The notes under the pieces are model-generated. The model worked only from the letters and a program-made list of their open reading frames with translations, searched no databases and had not been told where the DNA came from. A program made the translations under genes and the position numbers. Below, piece after piece: positions 8,664 to 17,556 of a stretch of 64,000 nt of DNA; position 1 is the first letter of the stretch; each line of letters opens with the position of its first letter. Origin of the DNA: Calothrix sp. PCC 7103 (lineage in GTDB: Bacteria > Cyanobacteriota > Cyanobacteriia > Cyanobacteriales > Nostocaceae); NCBI RefSeq assembly GCF_000331305.1, contig NZ_KB217478.1, positions 6,846,317 to 6,910,316 of the forward strand, in the 5' to 3' direction.

Positions 8664-9299
8664 ATGGCAAAAGACCCAAATCGCGTAATCAGGCGCCTAC
8701 CATTAGTAGTGGGTATGCTAGGTGCCATATTATTATTTATAAATAGAATATTCACACCAGAACTAACAAACTCCCAATCACGCGCCGACGTGTTGGGAGT
8801 AATATTAAGTGCCTTATTAGTATTAACTGGGATGCTATGGCAACAAGTCCAAGCCAGAACACCAGACGCAGTTGAGTTAATTGGAGAGGAAGGATTTGAA
8901 TTAGTAACTGACTTACCAGATACAGTCAAAAATGAATTAGCCTGGGCATCGCGATTACTACTACTCAACACAGTAACGCGCTCAATCGTCGTCGTATATA
9001 AAGGTAAAGTTATATTACGGCGAGGAATATTAGGACAAAAAGCAGAAGTAAAACCAGGAGCAATATTAAATCGAGTACTCGAAAAACAAAAGCCAGTATA
9101 TTTAGTTGATGTCAAAGCGTACCCAGGACGCATAGAATTTGATTACTTACCAGAAAACACGCAAGGAATAATTTGTCAACCAATAGGTAAAGATGGTGCA
9201 ATTATATTAGGCGCCAACGCACCACGTAGTTACACCCAGCAAGACGAAAACTGGATAGCTGGAATTGCCGATAAACTAGCTGTTAGTCTAGAAGGATAA
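8664..9299 (+). CDS. Cofactor assembly of complex C subunit B (CCB2/CCB4-like)
   Basis: Two membrane helices near the N-terminus (about residues 10-27 and 44-60) precede a soluble domain with KNELAWASRLLLLNTVTRSI and KVILRRGILG, typical of the CCB2/CCB4 family. In chloroplasts these proteins help attach haem ci to cytochrome b6 in the b6f complex; the cyanobacterial members are thought to do the same at the thylakoid membrane. ATG 8664 is the only sensible start. It is followed 16 bp downstream by a DUF456 membrane protein, probably in one transcription unit. The call is by recalled family similarity. Confidence 0.8.
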   Translation: MAKDPNRVIRRLPLVVGMLGAILLFINRIFTPELTNSQSRADVLGVILSALLVLTGMLWQQVQARTPDAVELIGEEGFELVTDLPDTVKNELAWASRLLLLNTVTRSIVVVYKGKVILRRGILGQKAEVKPGAILNRVLEKQKPVYLVDVKAYPGRIEFDYLPENTQGIICQPIGKDGAIILGANAPRSYTQQDENWIAGIADKLAVSLEG

Positions 9300-9315
9300 A
9301 ACCTGTAATATATTT

Positions 9316-9831
9316 ATGCAAATTATTTATTGGTCGTTAGTAGTGGTAATGATATTTGGTATAGTTGGCGCCGTCGTTCCAGCTTTACCAGGAAGCAGTT
9401 TGATTTTAATCGCGATTATTATTTGGGGTGTAGTGCAGAAGTCTTTTGCAGCAATTAGCACACCTCTTATTGTCACTGGCGTAGTTTTACTATTAAGTAT
9501 TGGCGTTGACTTCCTTGCGGGTTACATAGGCGCCAAAAAGGCAGGTGCTAGTAATTGGGGGCAAATAGGCGCCTTTGTAGGTTTAATAGTCGGGTTTTTA
9601 GGTTTACTACCAGCGCTTCCTGTTGGTGGTCCATTGTTAGGTATGCTACTTGGACCACTTTTAGGAGCAATTATAGGTGAGTACTTGTATTGTAAAAATG
9701 TTCAAACAGCTATTAAAGCTGGTATTGGAATTGTCGTTGGTACCGTAGTTGGAAATTTAATCCAAGGACTACTAGCAATCGCCGCAGTCGCCGTATTTAT
9801 TTACACCACCTATCCACAAGTATTTAACTAA
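9316..9831 (+). CDS. DUF456 family membrane protein
   Basis: This very hydrophobic 171-residue protein has about four to five membrane segments rich in Gly, Ala and Leu, including the DUF456 signature VGAVVPALPGSSLILIAI and the repeated glycine motifs GLLPALPVGGPLLGMLLGPLLG, which look like glycine-zipper helices. Function is unknown in the family. Its start lies 16 bp after the ccb gene, suggesting cotranscription. Three GGCGCC hexamers fall within this gene. Confidence 0.85.
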   Translation: MQIIYWSLVVVMIFGIVGAVVPALPGSSLILIAIIIWGVVQKSFAAISTPLIVTGVVLLLSIGVDFLAGYIGAKKAGASNWGQIGAFVGLIVGFLGLLPALPVGGPLLGMLLGPLLGAIIGEYLYCKNVQTAIKAGIGIVVGTVVGNLIQGLLAIAAVAVFIYTTYPQVFN

Positions 9832-9879
9832 ATATTAAATATTATACATTGATGTGATGATGTGAAATAGATATCTTGT

Positions 9880-9903
9880 GGAATGGCTGTCCCCAGCCGT
9901 TCC
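9880..9903. terminator. Hairpin terminator / dispersed repeat
   Basis: GGAATGGCT-GTCCCC-AGCCGTTCC forms a 9-bp stem with one G-T wobble between the convergent DUF456 and PEP-CTERM genes. It belongs to the GGAACGGGCATCC...GCCCGTTCC-like dispersed family also seen at about 11030, 33780 and 54977. Confidence 0.55.
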
Positions 9904-9904
9904 A

Positions 9905-10651
9905 TCAAACACCCATTTTACGACGTTGACGAGTACCAAACATACCAGCCACAGCCAAGGCGCCTAAGCTAATTACAGTAGCAGGTTCAGGAACACTACG
10001 CATAGCTACACCATCACCAGTGTTAGGAAATTTAGTGCTGTTAGGATTGCCAAGTTGAATTTCAAAATTTTGTACATTCTTAATGGTGACTCGTTGTTTG
10101 TTACCATTTGGACCTTCAGCAGCGACAATTGCAGGATTGGGAGCTAAACCATTAACTTTCAAAATTTGGGTTATATCTTTGTCTTCAACATCGAATAATT
10201 CAAGAGTAAGAGAATCAACTTCTTTACCTAGAAAATCGAAGAAAAATTTACCAATTTCTAATTGACCACTTTCAACTGGATTGCCATTTATATTTCTTGC
10301 TACAGGACGGAACCAGTATTCACCAGGAGGTGTGTTTGTACCTGCATCTGTTGTACCAAATGTAATTCCAAGACCGTAATTTGTGTTTGCAGTGTCGCGG
10401 TTATCAACAAACAGAAGGCTTTTACTATAGTTAGAATCGAAAGTCTTGCTTGTAACAGAATAAGTAAAAGGGACTTGTGTTGGATTAGTAGTATCAATAC
10501 AGGTCGCGTTACTAAGACAACCAAGATTTGTTTTAATTTCACCTTCTATATTAGGAACTAAGTTAGTAGCACTTGCAGTGGAAGCGAAAGTAAGAACACT
10601 GAGACCGATAGTAGCTGCGAGAATTTTTGCGCTTAACATAACTTTTTGCAT
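9905..10651 (-). CDS. PEP-CTERM sorting domain protein
   Basis: A signal peptide (about residues 1-28, ending near ASTASATN) leads to a secreted domain of unknown function. The C-terminus carries the sorting tripartite signal: VPEP, a hydrophobic helix (ATVISLGALAVAGMFG) and the basic tail TRQRRKMGV. Exosortases recognise and remove such tails during export of surface proteins. A cyanoexosortase gene is present 10 kb away (20064-20954). Two Cys residues near the N-terminus of the mature part (LGCLSNATCIDTT) may form a disulfide. The gene stands alone between terminators. Confidence 0.9.
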   Translation of the reverse strand: MQKVMLSAKILAATIGLSVLTFASTASATNLVPNIEGEIKTNLGCLSNATCIDTTNPTQVPFTYSVTSKTFDSNYSKSLLFVDNRDTANTNYGLGITFGTTDAGTNTPPGEYWFRPVARNINGNPVESGQLEIGKFFFDFLGKEVDSLTLELFDVEDKDITQILKVNGLAPNPAIVAAEGPNGNKQRVTIKNVQNFEIQLGNPNSTKFPNTGDGVAMRSVPEPATVISLGALAVAGMFGTRQRRKMGV

Positions 10652-11174
10652 GGTTAGAATGGAAACTATTACGTGTTTATCTCAGGTTGGACACCAGATG
10701 TTTGCCTGCGTGTTTTCTCTGATTGATATTTGTATAGTATTTCCGCCTAAGTGCAATCGTCATCCCTTTTTGCCAAGGTTTACTTGAACTTGATAATGGT
10801 AATAATATTTGGTAAATTACGTAAATTCAATGTATTTTTTAACAACAGTACTTTGAAAAATCAAGTTAAAAAAGTAAGCGCGATAACTCATACTTTTACA
10901 GGTAAAAGATAAATGTTTGTATCCACTTTATAAAGTTTTAAAATAACTAACGGTGCCAAAAATCAAGATTGATACTACTCGTTAAAATTACTGACACCCC
11001 AAAATATCCAAAAATCCTTGTGGAATGAGGAAAAACCTCTTGTTTAATGGGCATCCTTGCCTGTTCCATAATAAAAAGGCGCCCCAACATTTAAGTAGGC
11101 GCCATATATAAGTAAGTGTTGTGTGTAAGAGGGCGGGCTTTCTATGCCCGCTCCACAAGAGAAGATAGGTGTAT
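10652..11174. other. Intergenic region with promoter side and degenerate repeats
   Basis: No gene seen. The left part is the upstream region of the PEP-CTERM gene. At about 11020-11075 is a decayed copy of the GTGGAATG...GGGCATCCTTGCC...GTTCCA repeat, and at 11131-11160 a GGGCGGGCTTTCTATGCCCGCTCC-type hairpin just 3' of nblB. Two GGCGCC hexamers occur at about 11081 and 11098. Confidence 0.5.
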
Positions 11175-11828
11175 TTAAGCGGGTCTTTTAGCTTCTACGG
11201 CAACAACTTCTACTTCGTCTTTGCTCAAAGACTCCAAAATAGACTGAGCTTGTTCTCCACCCAAAAGACGCAAAGCGAGGACAACTCGATGGCGAATTTG
11301 CCAGTCGGGATTTTCTGCTAGTGGTGCTATTAAAGAGACTGCTTCGGGGTTGCCTAACTCACCCAAAGAGCTTATTGCCGAAATTTTAACTAATTCGTTA
11401 CTTGAGTCAAGTGCTTCTTTTAGCAACTCAAATCCTCGTGGTTCCCCTAATGCTCCTAACGTGGCAATTACACTGAGTTGTACAATCCATTCACCTGTGC
11501 TGTGATATAGCTGATTCAAATCATCGTATGCTGTAACTAACTTTAAGGCGCCGATACAATCAGCAGCAGCAGCTTGGACATCAGGTTCTGGGTCTTGTAT
11601 CATGCGACGCAGCAATGAAAGCGATAAATCTAAATCTTGACCACCTAAAGTATCTATTTGACTAACTGCTGAGTAGCGAACGCGCGAATTAGAATCATTC
11701 AAAGCAGATTGAATCAATTCAAAACCAATACCCGGTTCTAAGTTCCTAATTAAATTTACGGCACGCAAACGGTCGCCCAAATCTTCTGAACTTAGCATCT
11801 GCTTAACACTATCAGGTGTAACGCTCAT
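11175..11828 (-). CDS. nblB: NblB-like HEAT-repeat phycobilisome degradation protein
   Basis: The protein is built of HEAT/PBS-lyase-type repeats of about 30 residues (RLRAVNLIRNL, RVRYSAVSQIDTL, DVQAAAADCIGAL, IVQLSVIATLGAL, LVKISAISSLGEL, QIRHRVVLALRLL) across nearly its whole length, as in NblB and CpcE/F relatives. NblB is needed for phycobilisome loss under nutrient starvation and has been implicated in chlorophyll dechelation. The open frame begins at TTG 11831; the adjacent ATG at 11828 (MSVTPDSVKQML) matches the family start and follows AGAGAGA. It lies 60 bp downstream of the CBS gene on the same strand. Confidence 0.82.
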   Translation of the reverse strand: MSVTPDSVKQMLSSEDLGDRLRAVNLIRNLEPGIGFELIQSALNDSNSRVRYSAVSQIDTLGGQDLDLSLSLLRRMIQDPEPDVQAAAADCIGALKLVTAYDDLNQLYHSTGEWIVQLSVIATLGALGEPRGFELLKEALDSSNELVKISAISSLGELGNPEAVSLIAPLAENPDWQIRHRVVLALRLLGGEQAQSILESLSKDEVEVVAVEAKRPA

Positions 11829-11888
11829 CAAAATCTCTCTCTTTTAAAACTTGTTTGAATAGAGGTGCATATCTAAAGACACTAGTGA

Positions 11889-12347
11889 TTAACCACTAGC
11901 CATCGCGCGTATTATGTCACCACGTGTGAGGATACCAATCACTTGACCCTCGCTGTCAAGTATCGGCAGACGGTGGATATTCTTGTCATGCATGAGTTTA
12001 GCAGCATCACGCAGCGATTTATCTGGAGCTATGGTTATTGGGTCTTTGCTCATCACCTCCCCAACCGTTTGTCCAAGCGCTTTATGTAAATCGCGTTCGT
12101 ATGTGGCAGGATTTTGTAAATAAATCACACTATCTAGAAACATAATGTAGGCAGGTGGTGTTACGCCCGTTTCTTGCCACATCAAATCTGTCTCTGAGAT
12201 TATACCTATAAGCTTTCCGTTATCGTCAACAACGGGTAACCCACTAATTCGTCGCTCTGCTAAAATTTTTATTGCTTCAGTTAAAGAAGTCTCACGCTGA
12301 ACAACAACCGGGTTGCGGCTCATCACATCAGCAACTGTTTTAGTCAT
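11889..12347 (-). CDS. CBS-domain pair protein
   Basis: Two CBS domains fill the protein: VADVMSRNPVVV ... ISGLPVVDDNGKLIGIISETDLM and VGEVMSKDPITI ... IHRLPILDSEGQVIGILTRGDII. Such stand-alone pairs bind adenine nucleotides and tune other proteins. Between them is a short insert (PAYIMFLDSVIYLQNP) often seen in cyanobacterial and plant CBSX-like proteins. It is upstream of nblB on the same strand and may be cotranscribed. Partner unknown. Confidence 0.92.
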   Translation of the reverse strand: MTKTVADVMSRNPVVVQRETSLTEAIKILAERRISGLPVVDDNGKLIGIISETDLMWQETGVTPPAYIMFLDSVIYLQNPATYERDLHKALGQTVGEVMSKDPITIAPDKSLRDAAKLMHDKNIHRLPILDSEGQVIGILTRGDIIRAMASG

Positions 12348-12612
12348 GCTTTTACCCTGTATATATATAGTTCTTTTAAATCAATTGTAAGGAAATTTTC
12401 TTATTCACTTGATGCTGCGATACAGATTGTTACCGTTTTTGCGTCCCTACCATAAACTGGCTTTCTTAAAAATTATCGTAACCAATCGTAATTATTTTTA
12501 ATTATTTAAATAATGGGATGCATATATATATAGAGAAGTATAAACTTGTATTAAAAGCCTTAAAAATTTATTTTTACCGCTAACACGTACTCACGTTATA
12601 TAAAAATTCAAC

Positions 12613-13389
12613 ATGCAAATTACATCACGTCTCAAACCCAAAGCTCCCACTCCACCTACTTTTACTTGTGTTGGTGAAGAACGTTTACATCGTAAACAGC
12701 GTCTCGCAGCAGCACTTAGATTATTTGCTAAATACGGTTTCGATGAAGGTGTTGCCGGACATATTACTGCACGTGACCCAGAATTTTTAGACAGTTTTTG
12801 GGTAAATCCATTTGGAATGCATTTTGGCGAGATTAAAGCTAGTGACCTCATCCGTGTTAACCATCTGGGAGAGGTCGTTGAGGGCGAAAATCCTGTTAAC
12901 GAAGCTGCATTTGCTATCCATTCCCAAATTCATGCTGTACGTCCTGATGTGGTTTCCGCAGTTCATACTCACTCAATTTACGGTAAAAGCTGGTCGAGTT
13001 TAGGTCGCGAACTTGACCCTCTAAGTCAAGATGCCTGCGCTTTTTACCAGCATCACAGCGTTTATCATGATTATACTGGTGTCGTTTTAGATATAGAAGA
13101 AGGTAGACGTATTGCCGAAACTCTTGGTGATCACAAAGCCTTAATTTTAAAAAATCACGGTTTACTAACGGTGGGTCACTCAGTTGATGAAGCTGCATGG
13201 TGGTTTATTTCTATGGAGCGCAACAGTCAAGCGCAATTACTCGCTGAAGCTGCTGGTAAACCAGGTTTTATTAACCACGACTCTGCAACTTTAGCACGTC
13301 ACCAAGTTGGTTCACATTACATGGGTTGGTTTAGTTTCCAACCCTTGTACGATATGATTACTCGACAACAACCTGAACTTTTAAATTGA
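12613..13389 (+). CDS. Class II aldolase/adducin family protein
   Basis: The fold markers are RLAAALRLFAKYGFDEGVAG near the N-terminus, an HTHS metal-site motif (VVSAVHTHSIYGKSW) and the ALILKNHGLLTVG segment with the third metal-binding His. The Zn-dependent class II aldolases (L-fuculose-phosphate type, araD/fucA) share this arrangement, and many bacterial members have no assigned substrate. At 258 residues it is in the usual range of the aldolase/adducin subgroup without sugar-specific neighbours. Substrate is not predictable. The upstream 265-bp gap is AT-rich and should hold its promoter. Confidence 0.88.
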   Translation: MQITSRLKPKAPTPPTFTCVGEERLHRKQRLAAALRLFAKYGFDEGVAGHITARDPEFLDSFWVNPFGMHFGEIKASDLIRVNHLGEVVEGENPVNEAAFAIHSQIHAVRPDVVSAVHTHSIYGKSWSSLGRELDPLSQDACAFYQHHSVYHDYTGVVLDIEEGRRIAETLGDHKALILKNHGLLTVGHSVDEAAWWFISMERNSQAQLLAEAAGKPGFINHDSATLARHQVGSHYMGWFSFQPLYDMITRQQPELLN

Positions 13390-13390
13390 T

Positions 13391-13472
13391 AGAAACCTGG
13401 TTTCAAAGTCGATAACTTGTAATAAAAGTGATGATTTGTCTGCGACAATGAATGCTTAGAAACCTGGTTTCT
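13391..13472. repeat. Two copies of the palindrome AGAAACCTGGTTTCT
   Basis: AGAAACCTGGTTTCA at 13391-13405 and AGAAACCTGGTTTCT at 13458-13472 flank the convergent 3' ends of the aldolase and alkaline phosphatase genes. The same palindrome with variable centre occurs at 35233, 35284 and 41446. Paired copies here and at 35 kb suggest a repeat unit made of two palindromes. Confidence 0.75.
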
Positions 13473-13476
13473 TTTA

Positions 13477-15231
13477 TTAGCTTTTACCAACAGGCGCCGC
13501 TTTTATTGCTTCGAGCATGACCTGGTATATATGAGATTGGTCTATAGCACCTTCAACTCCAGGTATCGAGTAATTCTTTGTGGTGCCTCCTGGGGGGTGG
13601 TCAATAAAGGTAATATTTTTACCAATATATTTATCAAAGGTAGCTAGATTACCTTGATAATAAACAGGTACTAAGTGATTACTATGATTGCCCCAGCCAT
13701 ATTTAATACTCGAATCACTACCCCAGAAGTGAGCAGCTTCGGTGGGTTTATGTTTGTTGTACGTTAAATCTTCGGCGCCAAATTTGGTTAATAATTCCTG
13801 AAAGTTGGGATTAAGCGTTAAATAATGGTCATGGTCAGCAGTGACGATTAATAAATTCTTTTTCCAACCACCATTTTGATTAATCCAATTAATAACAGTG
13901 CCTACAGCTTTGTCAAAATCCTTCACAGTCCCAATCAGGTTGTCCATATTATCATCGTGACAAGCCCAGTCGATATCCCCACCCTCGACCATTAACCAAA
14001 AACCATCACGGTCTTTGGCCAAAATAGTTAAGGCTGCCTGTGTTAAATCTGATAAAGTTGGATTTTCGTTGATTTCTTTTTTAATAAATTCAGCATCGGT
14101 TTCACCAGGTAACAAAGGACGTACTGTGTCAGGTTTGGGAATTTGCTCATTTTTGCTAGCGGTGGAATATACCGAAGCACTATCAAAACCAGTACTACTG
14201 TAATCACCATTTGCAGTACTAAAAGGTAAATTACCACTTTGTCCACGGGCGCCGTATAATCCCAAAAGCTTTTCGTGTTTATTTGGGTCGAGAGACTTGG
14301 CTGTTTCTAACAAAGTTTTAGCAGCATTTGGTCCTCGTTCTACAAACGTGTAACCATAAGAGTTATTCTTGGGCTTTTCTTTAAACTCTTTATAAGTTGG
14401 CTCCATCATATATATATAGTTATAAAATCCTCCTCTGGTTCCTTTGTTATCTAGGTCAAGCGGATGACCACCACCTAGTAACACAGTCGGCTTAAAGATT
14501 TTTAATGTTTGCTGGAGAATATTATCTAAGTCAGCATTAGGAGCATCATATTTGCTGCGTCGATTTACAAATGAAGCGGCAGCGCCTGGTGTAGCATGAC
14601 TAATAGGAACGGATGTAACTAAACCAGTAGATTTACCTTTGAGTGCAGCTTGTTCAAGAATAGTAGTTTGGCGCCGTTCGTAAATATCTACACCCATTGC
14701 GTTATTGTAAGTTTTGGCGCCTGTATAAAGAGTAGTAGCAGTACCAGCAGAATCAGGATAATTTATTTTGATATATTCTTTATCATTGCCGGGTGTCCAA
14801 GGGTTTTTACCTCCTTTAACTGGGTCATAGCCAACCAAATTATTCTTTGGGTTGAAAACAAAGCCAGAGGTAACAGCACTTTTACCAGTTTCAAAATTTG
14901 TTTCATCTAGGGCAGAATTATTAGGCGAAAACGAACCGTCTTTGCTTTGTATCAGCGTACTGTAATTAGTCGCCCAAGTATAACCTTCAAGCTTTTGAAA
15001 ATTTAAACCTTGTCCCTTACCTTCATTATATAGAGGGGCGCCGTTTCCAACAGCACCAACGCGCGCCATTTCCCACCCCATACCATCACCAATCATTAAT
15101 ATTACATTGACCCCATTACCGCGCGTTGACTTAGAGAGAAAAGGAGTACAGGCAACCGCAATAAACGTTACCAAGACAGCAGATGCCATCAAAGCTATCC
15201 ATTTCTGATATTTTCGGCGTATTGCAGTCAT
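13477..15231 (-). CDS. PhoA-type alkaline phosphatase
   Basis: The hallmarks of the PhoA family are present: metal Asp49 in VILMIGDGMG, nucleophile Ser161 in DSAGTATT, metal ligands in MVEGGDIDWACHDD, the TADHDH motif, and a final His in WGNHSNHLVP. The N-terminus (WIALMASAVLVTFIAVAC, Cys28) is a signal sequence with a lipobox-like end, so it is probably an exported lipoprotein that releases phosphate from organic esters. At 584 residues it is longer than E. coli PhoA. It lies 66 bp downstream of the GHL10 gene on the same strand. No clear Pho box was identified upstream. Confidence 0.93.
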   Translation of the reverse strand: MTAIRRKYQKWIALMASAVLVTFIAVACTPFLSKSTRGNGVNVILMIGDGMGWEMARVGAVGNGAPLYNEGKGQGLNFQKLEGYTWATNYSTLIQSKDGSFSPNNSALDETNFETGKSAVTSGFVFNPKNNLVGYDPVKGGKNPWTPGNDKEYIKINYPDSAGTATTLYTGAKTYNNAMGVDIYERRQTTILEQAALKGKSTGLVTSVPISHATPGAAASFVNRRSKYDAPNADLDNILQQTLKIFKPTVLLGGGHPLDLDNKGTRGGFYNYIYMMEPTYKEFKEKPKNNSYGYTFVERGPNAAKTLLETAKSLDPNKHEKLLGLYGARGQSGNLPFSTANGDYSSTGFDSASVYSTASKNEQIPKPDTVRPLLPGETDAEFIKKEINENPTLSDLTQAALTILAKDRDGFWLMVEGGDIDWACHDDNMDNLIGTVKDFDKAVGTVINWINQNGGWKKNLLIVTADHDHYLTLNPNFQELLTKFGAEDLTYNKHKPTEAAHFWGSDSSIKYGWGNHSNHLVPVYYQGNLATFDKYIGKNITFIDHPPGGTTKNYSIPGVEGAIDQSHIYQVMLEAIKAAPVGKS

Positions 15232-15296
15232 TTTAAGTTACCAAGAAATTATCGAACCTTATTGTCCCATTGTTAAAGAAAATTATTAACTAAAGG

Positions 15297-16484
15297 TTAA
15301 ATAAACAATTTACGAAAACTTTGCTCTACAGAGTCATGAGAACCACCCTTAAAAAACCAAAGCGTAGTTTCCCAGCAAAAGAAAGAAACACCTTTATACG
15401 CCGATTGTTGAACAATTTTAACTTCTTGTTTAACCTTATCAATAGACTTTGCATCTAAAAATGGGCCAGTATATAAACCAATTACCACAGGTATCTTATT
15501 TCTAATACTCAGCAAAGCGTCATTCTTTAGTTCCGACTTGAGACTTGATAACTCGTCCCGATAAACTTGCACTATTACTTCATCTAATAAACCCTTATTC
15601 ACCCAACTTTCCCAATCTTGTAGATATTTACTGTAAGCAAAATCTGGTGAATTAGGCGACAAAGAAATAACAGCATTTTTACGTACTGCTTTGATTTCTT
15701 TGTTAATTTTAGTCATCAACTGCGTTAACTTGCCAGCACGCCAAGCCATCCATTCAGAGTTATTATAATTTTTTGGCGGCACCTTTCCTGAATGTTCTTC
15801 TTTATACAATTTAACAGTATAAGCATCATAACCAAACTGAACAGGTAAAGCAAAATGGTCATCAAGCTGAATACCATCGACTTGATAACGTTTTACAACA
15901 TCAACTATTAAATCAGTGAGAAACTCTTGTACTTCTGGATGACATGGATTTAACCATGACATATTTTCGTTCGATTCCTTCGATACCTTACTACCACTTG
16001 CCGTGGTCGTCAACCATTCTGGATGGCGCTGTGTAATTGGATGATTTTCTGGTACCATTAACCCATACTCAAACCAAGGTATCACACGCAAATGTTGACG
16101 ACGTGTTTGTTTAACTAGCTCACGTAATGCATCTTGAAAAGGCAAAAGTGGTAATGAAGTTAAATAATATTGCTTAAAACCACTAACTTTTTTTGCCACA
16201 TTACTCGGATGCAATGTATAGCCACGATTCCATACTGCCGGGTAAACTGTATTTAAACGATGTTGGGCAATATTAGCAACAGCTTCATCTAAACGAGTCG
16301 TATAGTAATTTAAAGCTACACCAAAATTAGTTATCCAAATACCACGTATTTCAGAACTTTTTGATTTACTTAAATTTACAGTCGGCGCCTGCCATAATGA
16401 AATAATCAAGAAACAAGATAATAAAAATAATAAAACCCAACGTTTTCTTCTATGAGCGGTAATTTTTTGTATAAATTTAAGCAT
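15297..16484 (-). CDS. GHL10 family glycoside hydrolase-like protein
   Basis: A single N-terminal membrane or signal segment (VLLFLLSCFLIISLWQAP) precedes a TIM-barrel-like domain with the family motifs EIRGIWITNFG, NTVYPAVWNRGY, WFEYGLMVP and YQVDGIQLDDHF. GHL10 (PF02638, formerly DUF187) proteins are predicted exported glycosidases, often linked to cell-wall or extracellular polysaccharide. The DDH following QL is at the place where acid residues are expected at barrel strand ends. It lies upstream of the alkaline phosphatase on the same strand. Confidence 0.87.
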   Translation of the reverse strand: MLKFIQKITAHRRKRWVLLFLLSCFLIISLWQAPTVNLSKSKSSEIRGIWITNFGVALNYYTTRLDEAVANIAQHRLNTVYPAVWNRGYTLHPSNVAKKVSGFKQYYLTSLPLLPFQDALRELVKQTRRQHLRVIPWFEYGLMVPENHPITQRHPEWLTTTASGSKVSKESNENMSWLNPCHPEVQEFLTDLIVDVVKRYQVDGIQLDDHFALPVQFGYDAYTVKLYKEEHSGKVPPKNYNNSEWMAWRAGKLTQLMTKINKEIKAVRKNAVISLSPNSPDFAYSKYLQDWESWVNKGLLDEVIVQVYRDELSSLKSELKNDALLSIRNKIPVVIGLYTGPFLDAKSIDKVKQEVKIVQQSAYKGVSFFCWETTLWFFKGGSHDSVEQSFRKLFI

Positions 16485-16698
16485 TTGCCAATATAATTTT
16501 AGATATCACTACAACAGCAAAATATACTTTTCCTGAAAAATCTCTCTGTGTCCTAATAGTATCTGTGGTAAAAAGGTAAACAGTAAGGTAAGCAATGCCA
16601 GCCCTACAAATGTATAATGGACAGGCGCCATGCAATCTGACAAACACTTATTTCTAAACAAAGGATAAAATCGTTAAATACACCAGTAGGAGGAAACA

Positions 16699-17337
16699 AT
16701 GGTCAGCAATCTTAGAGAACTCATCGAAGAACCGGAGATAGTCGGTGCTGACGACCCAGAAGAAAGGTTTATTAGTAGCGGTGTAAGTTGGACTAATTAT
16801 GAAGCGCTATTAATGAAGCTACAAGAAAACTCTCATTACCGTGTCACTTATTTAGATGGAATATTAGAAATTGTGTCACCGTCAATTCGACATGAAAATA
16901 TTAAAAAACGTTTAGCTATTCTCTTGGAACGCTATCTTTACAAAAAGCGGATTAAATTTAAACCGATGGGAAGTTCCACCATCAGAAAGCAACTTAAACA
17001 AGCTGGCGCCGAACCAGATGAATGCTATTGTATTGGAAACGTTAAGTCAATTCCTGACATAGCTATAGAAGTAAACATCACTAGCGGTAGTATTGATAAA
17101 TTAGAAATATATCGGCGTTTAGGAGTGCTAGAGGTTTGGTTTTGGGAAAATAACAGACTTAAACTTTACCACAAAAGGGAAGATATACCTTCTGATTTTT
17201 TAGAAACTAAAGGTTATCAACAGGTTGAAGCAAGTGAGCTACTTCCAGACCTAAATATTCATTTACTAGAAGAATGCACGTTAATTTCGGACGATATTCT
17301 AGCAATTGATGAATTTGAGCAGAGAATGAGTCAGTAG
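16699..17337 (+). CDS. Uma2 family (DUF820) putative endonuclease
   Basis: The Uma2/DUF820 core, a PD-(D/E)XK-type fold common in cyanobacteria, is shown by YRVTYLDGILEIVSPS, then KFKPMGSSTIR, EPDECYCIG, SIPDIAIEVNITSG (Asp and Glu of the core) and LEVWFWENNRLKLY. A strong ribosome-binding site, AGGAGG, precedes ATG 16699. These genes are highly paralogous in Nostocales and their biological role is not established; a second one is at 33858. Confidence 0.85.
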   Translation: MVSNLRELIEEPEIVGADDPEERFISSGVSWTNYEALLMKLQENSHYRVTYLDGILEIVSPSIRHENIKKRLAILLERYLYKKRIKFKPMGSSTIRKQLKQAGAEPDECYCIGNVKSIPDIAIEVNITSGSIDKLEIYRRLGVLEVWFWENNRLKLYHKREDIPSDFLETKGYQQVEASELLPDLNIHLLEECTLISDDILAIDEFEQRMSQ

Positions 17338-17340
17338 TAG

Positions 17341-17365
17341 GTTGGGTGGAGAAACGGAACCCAAC
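17341..17365. terminator. GTTGGGT/ACCCAAC hairpin
   Basis: GTTGGGT (17341-17347) pairs with ACCCAAC (17359-17365) just after the Uma2 stop. Similar GGGTTGGG-type hairpins follow the genes ending at 31128 and lie beside 57453, so this is both a likely terminator and a dispersed repeat. Confidence 0.5.
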
Positions 17366-17556
17366 ATATATTAATATTAGGTTATGCAGGTAAGTATATA
17401 GCTTTTGAGTATCTTGATTGAATTAGAAACTATATCTAGACTTGATAATATAATAAGCAGCTTAAATAATATTGTTTAACCCAAAGTCTCAACTCTCGTG
17501 GAACTCTGTGTCTCTGTGGTCAGAAAGTAGTATGATGGGCTTCGGTCCACTACTAA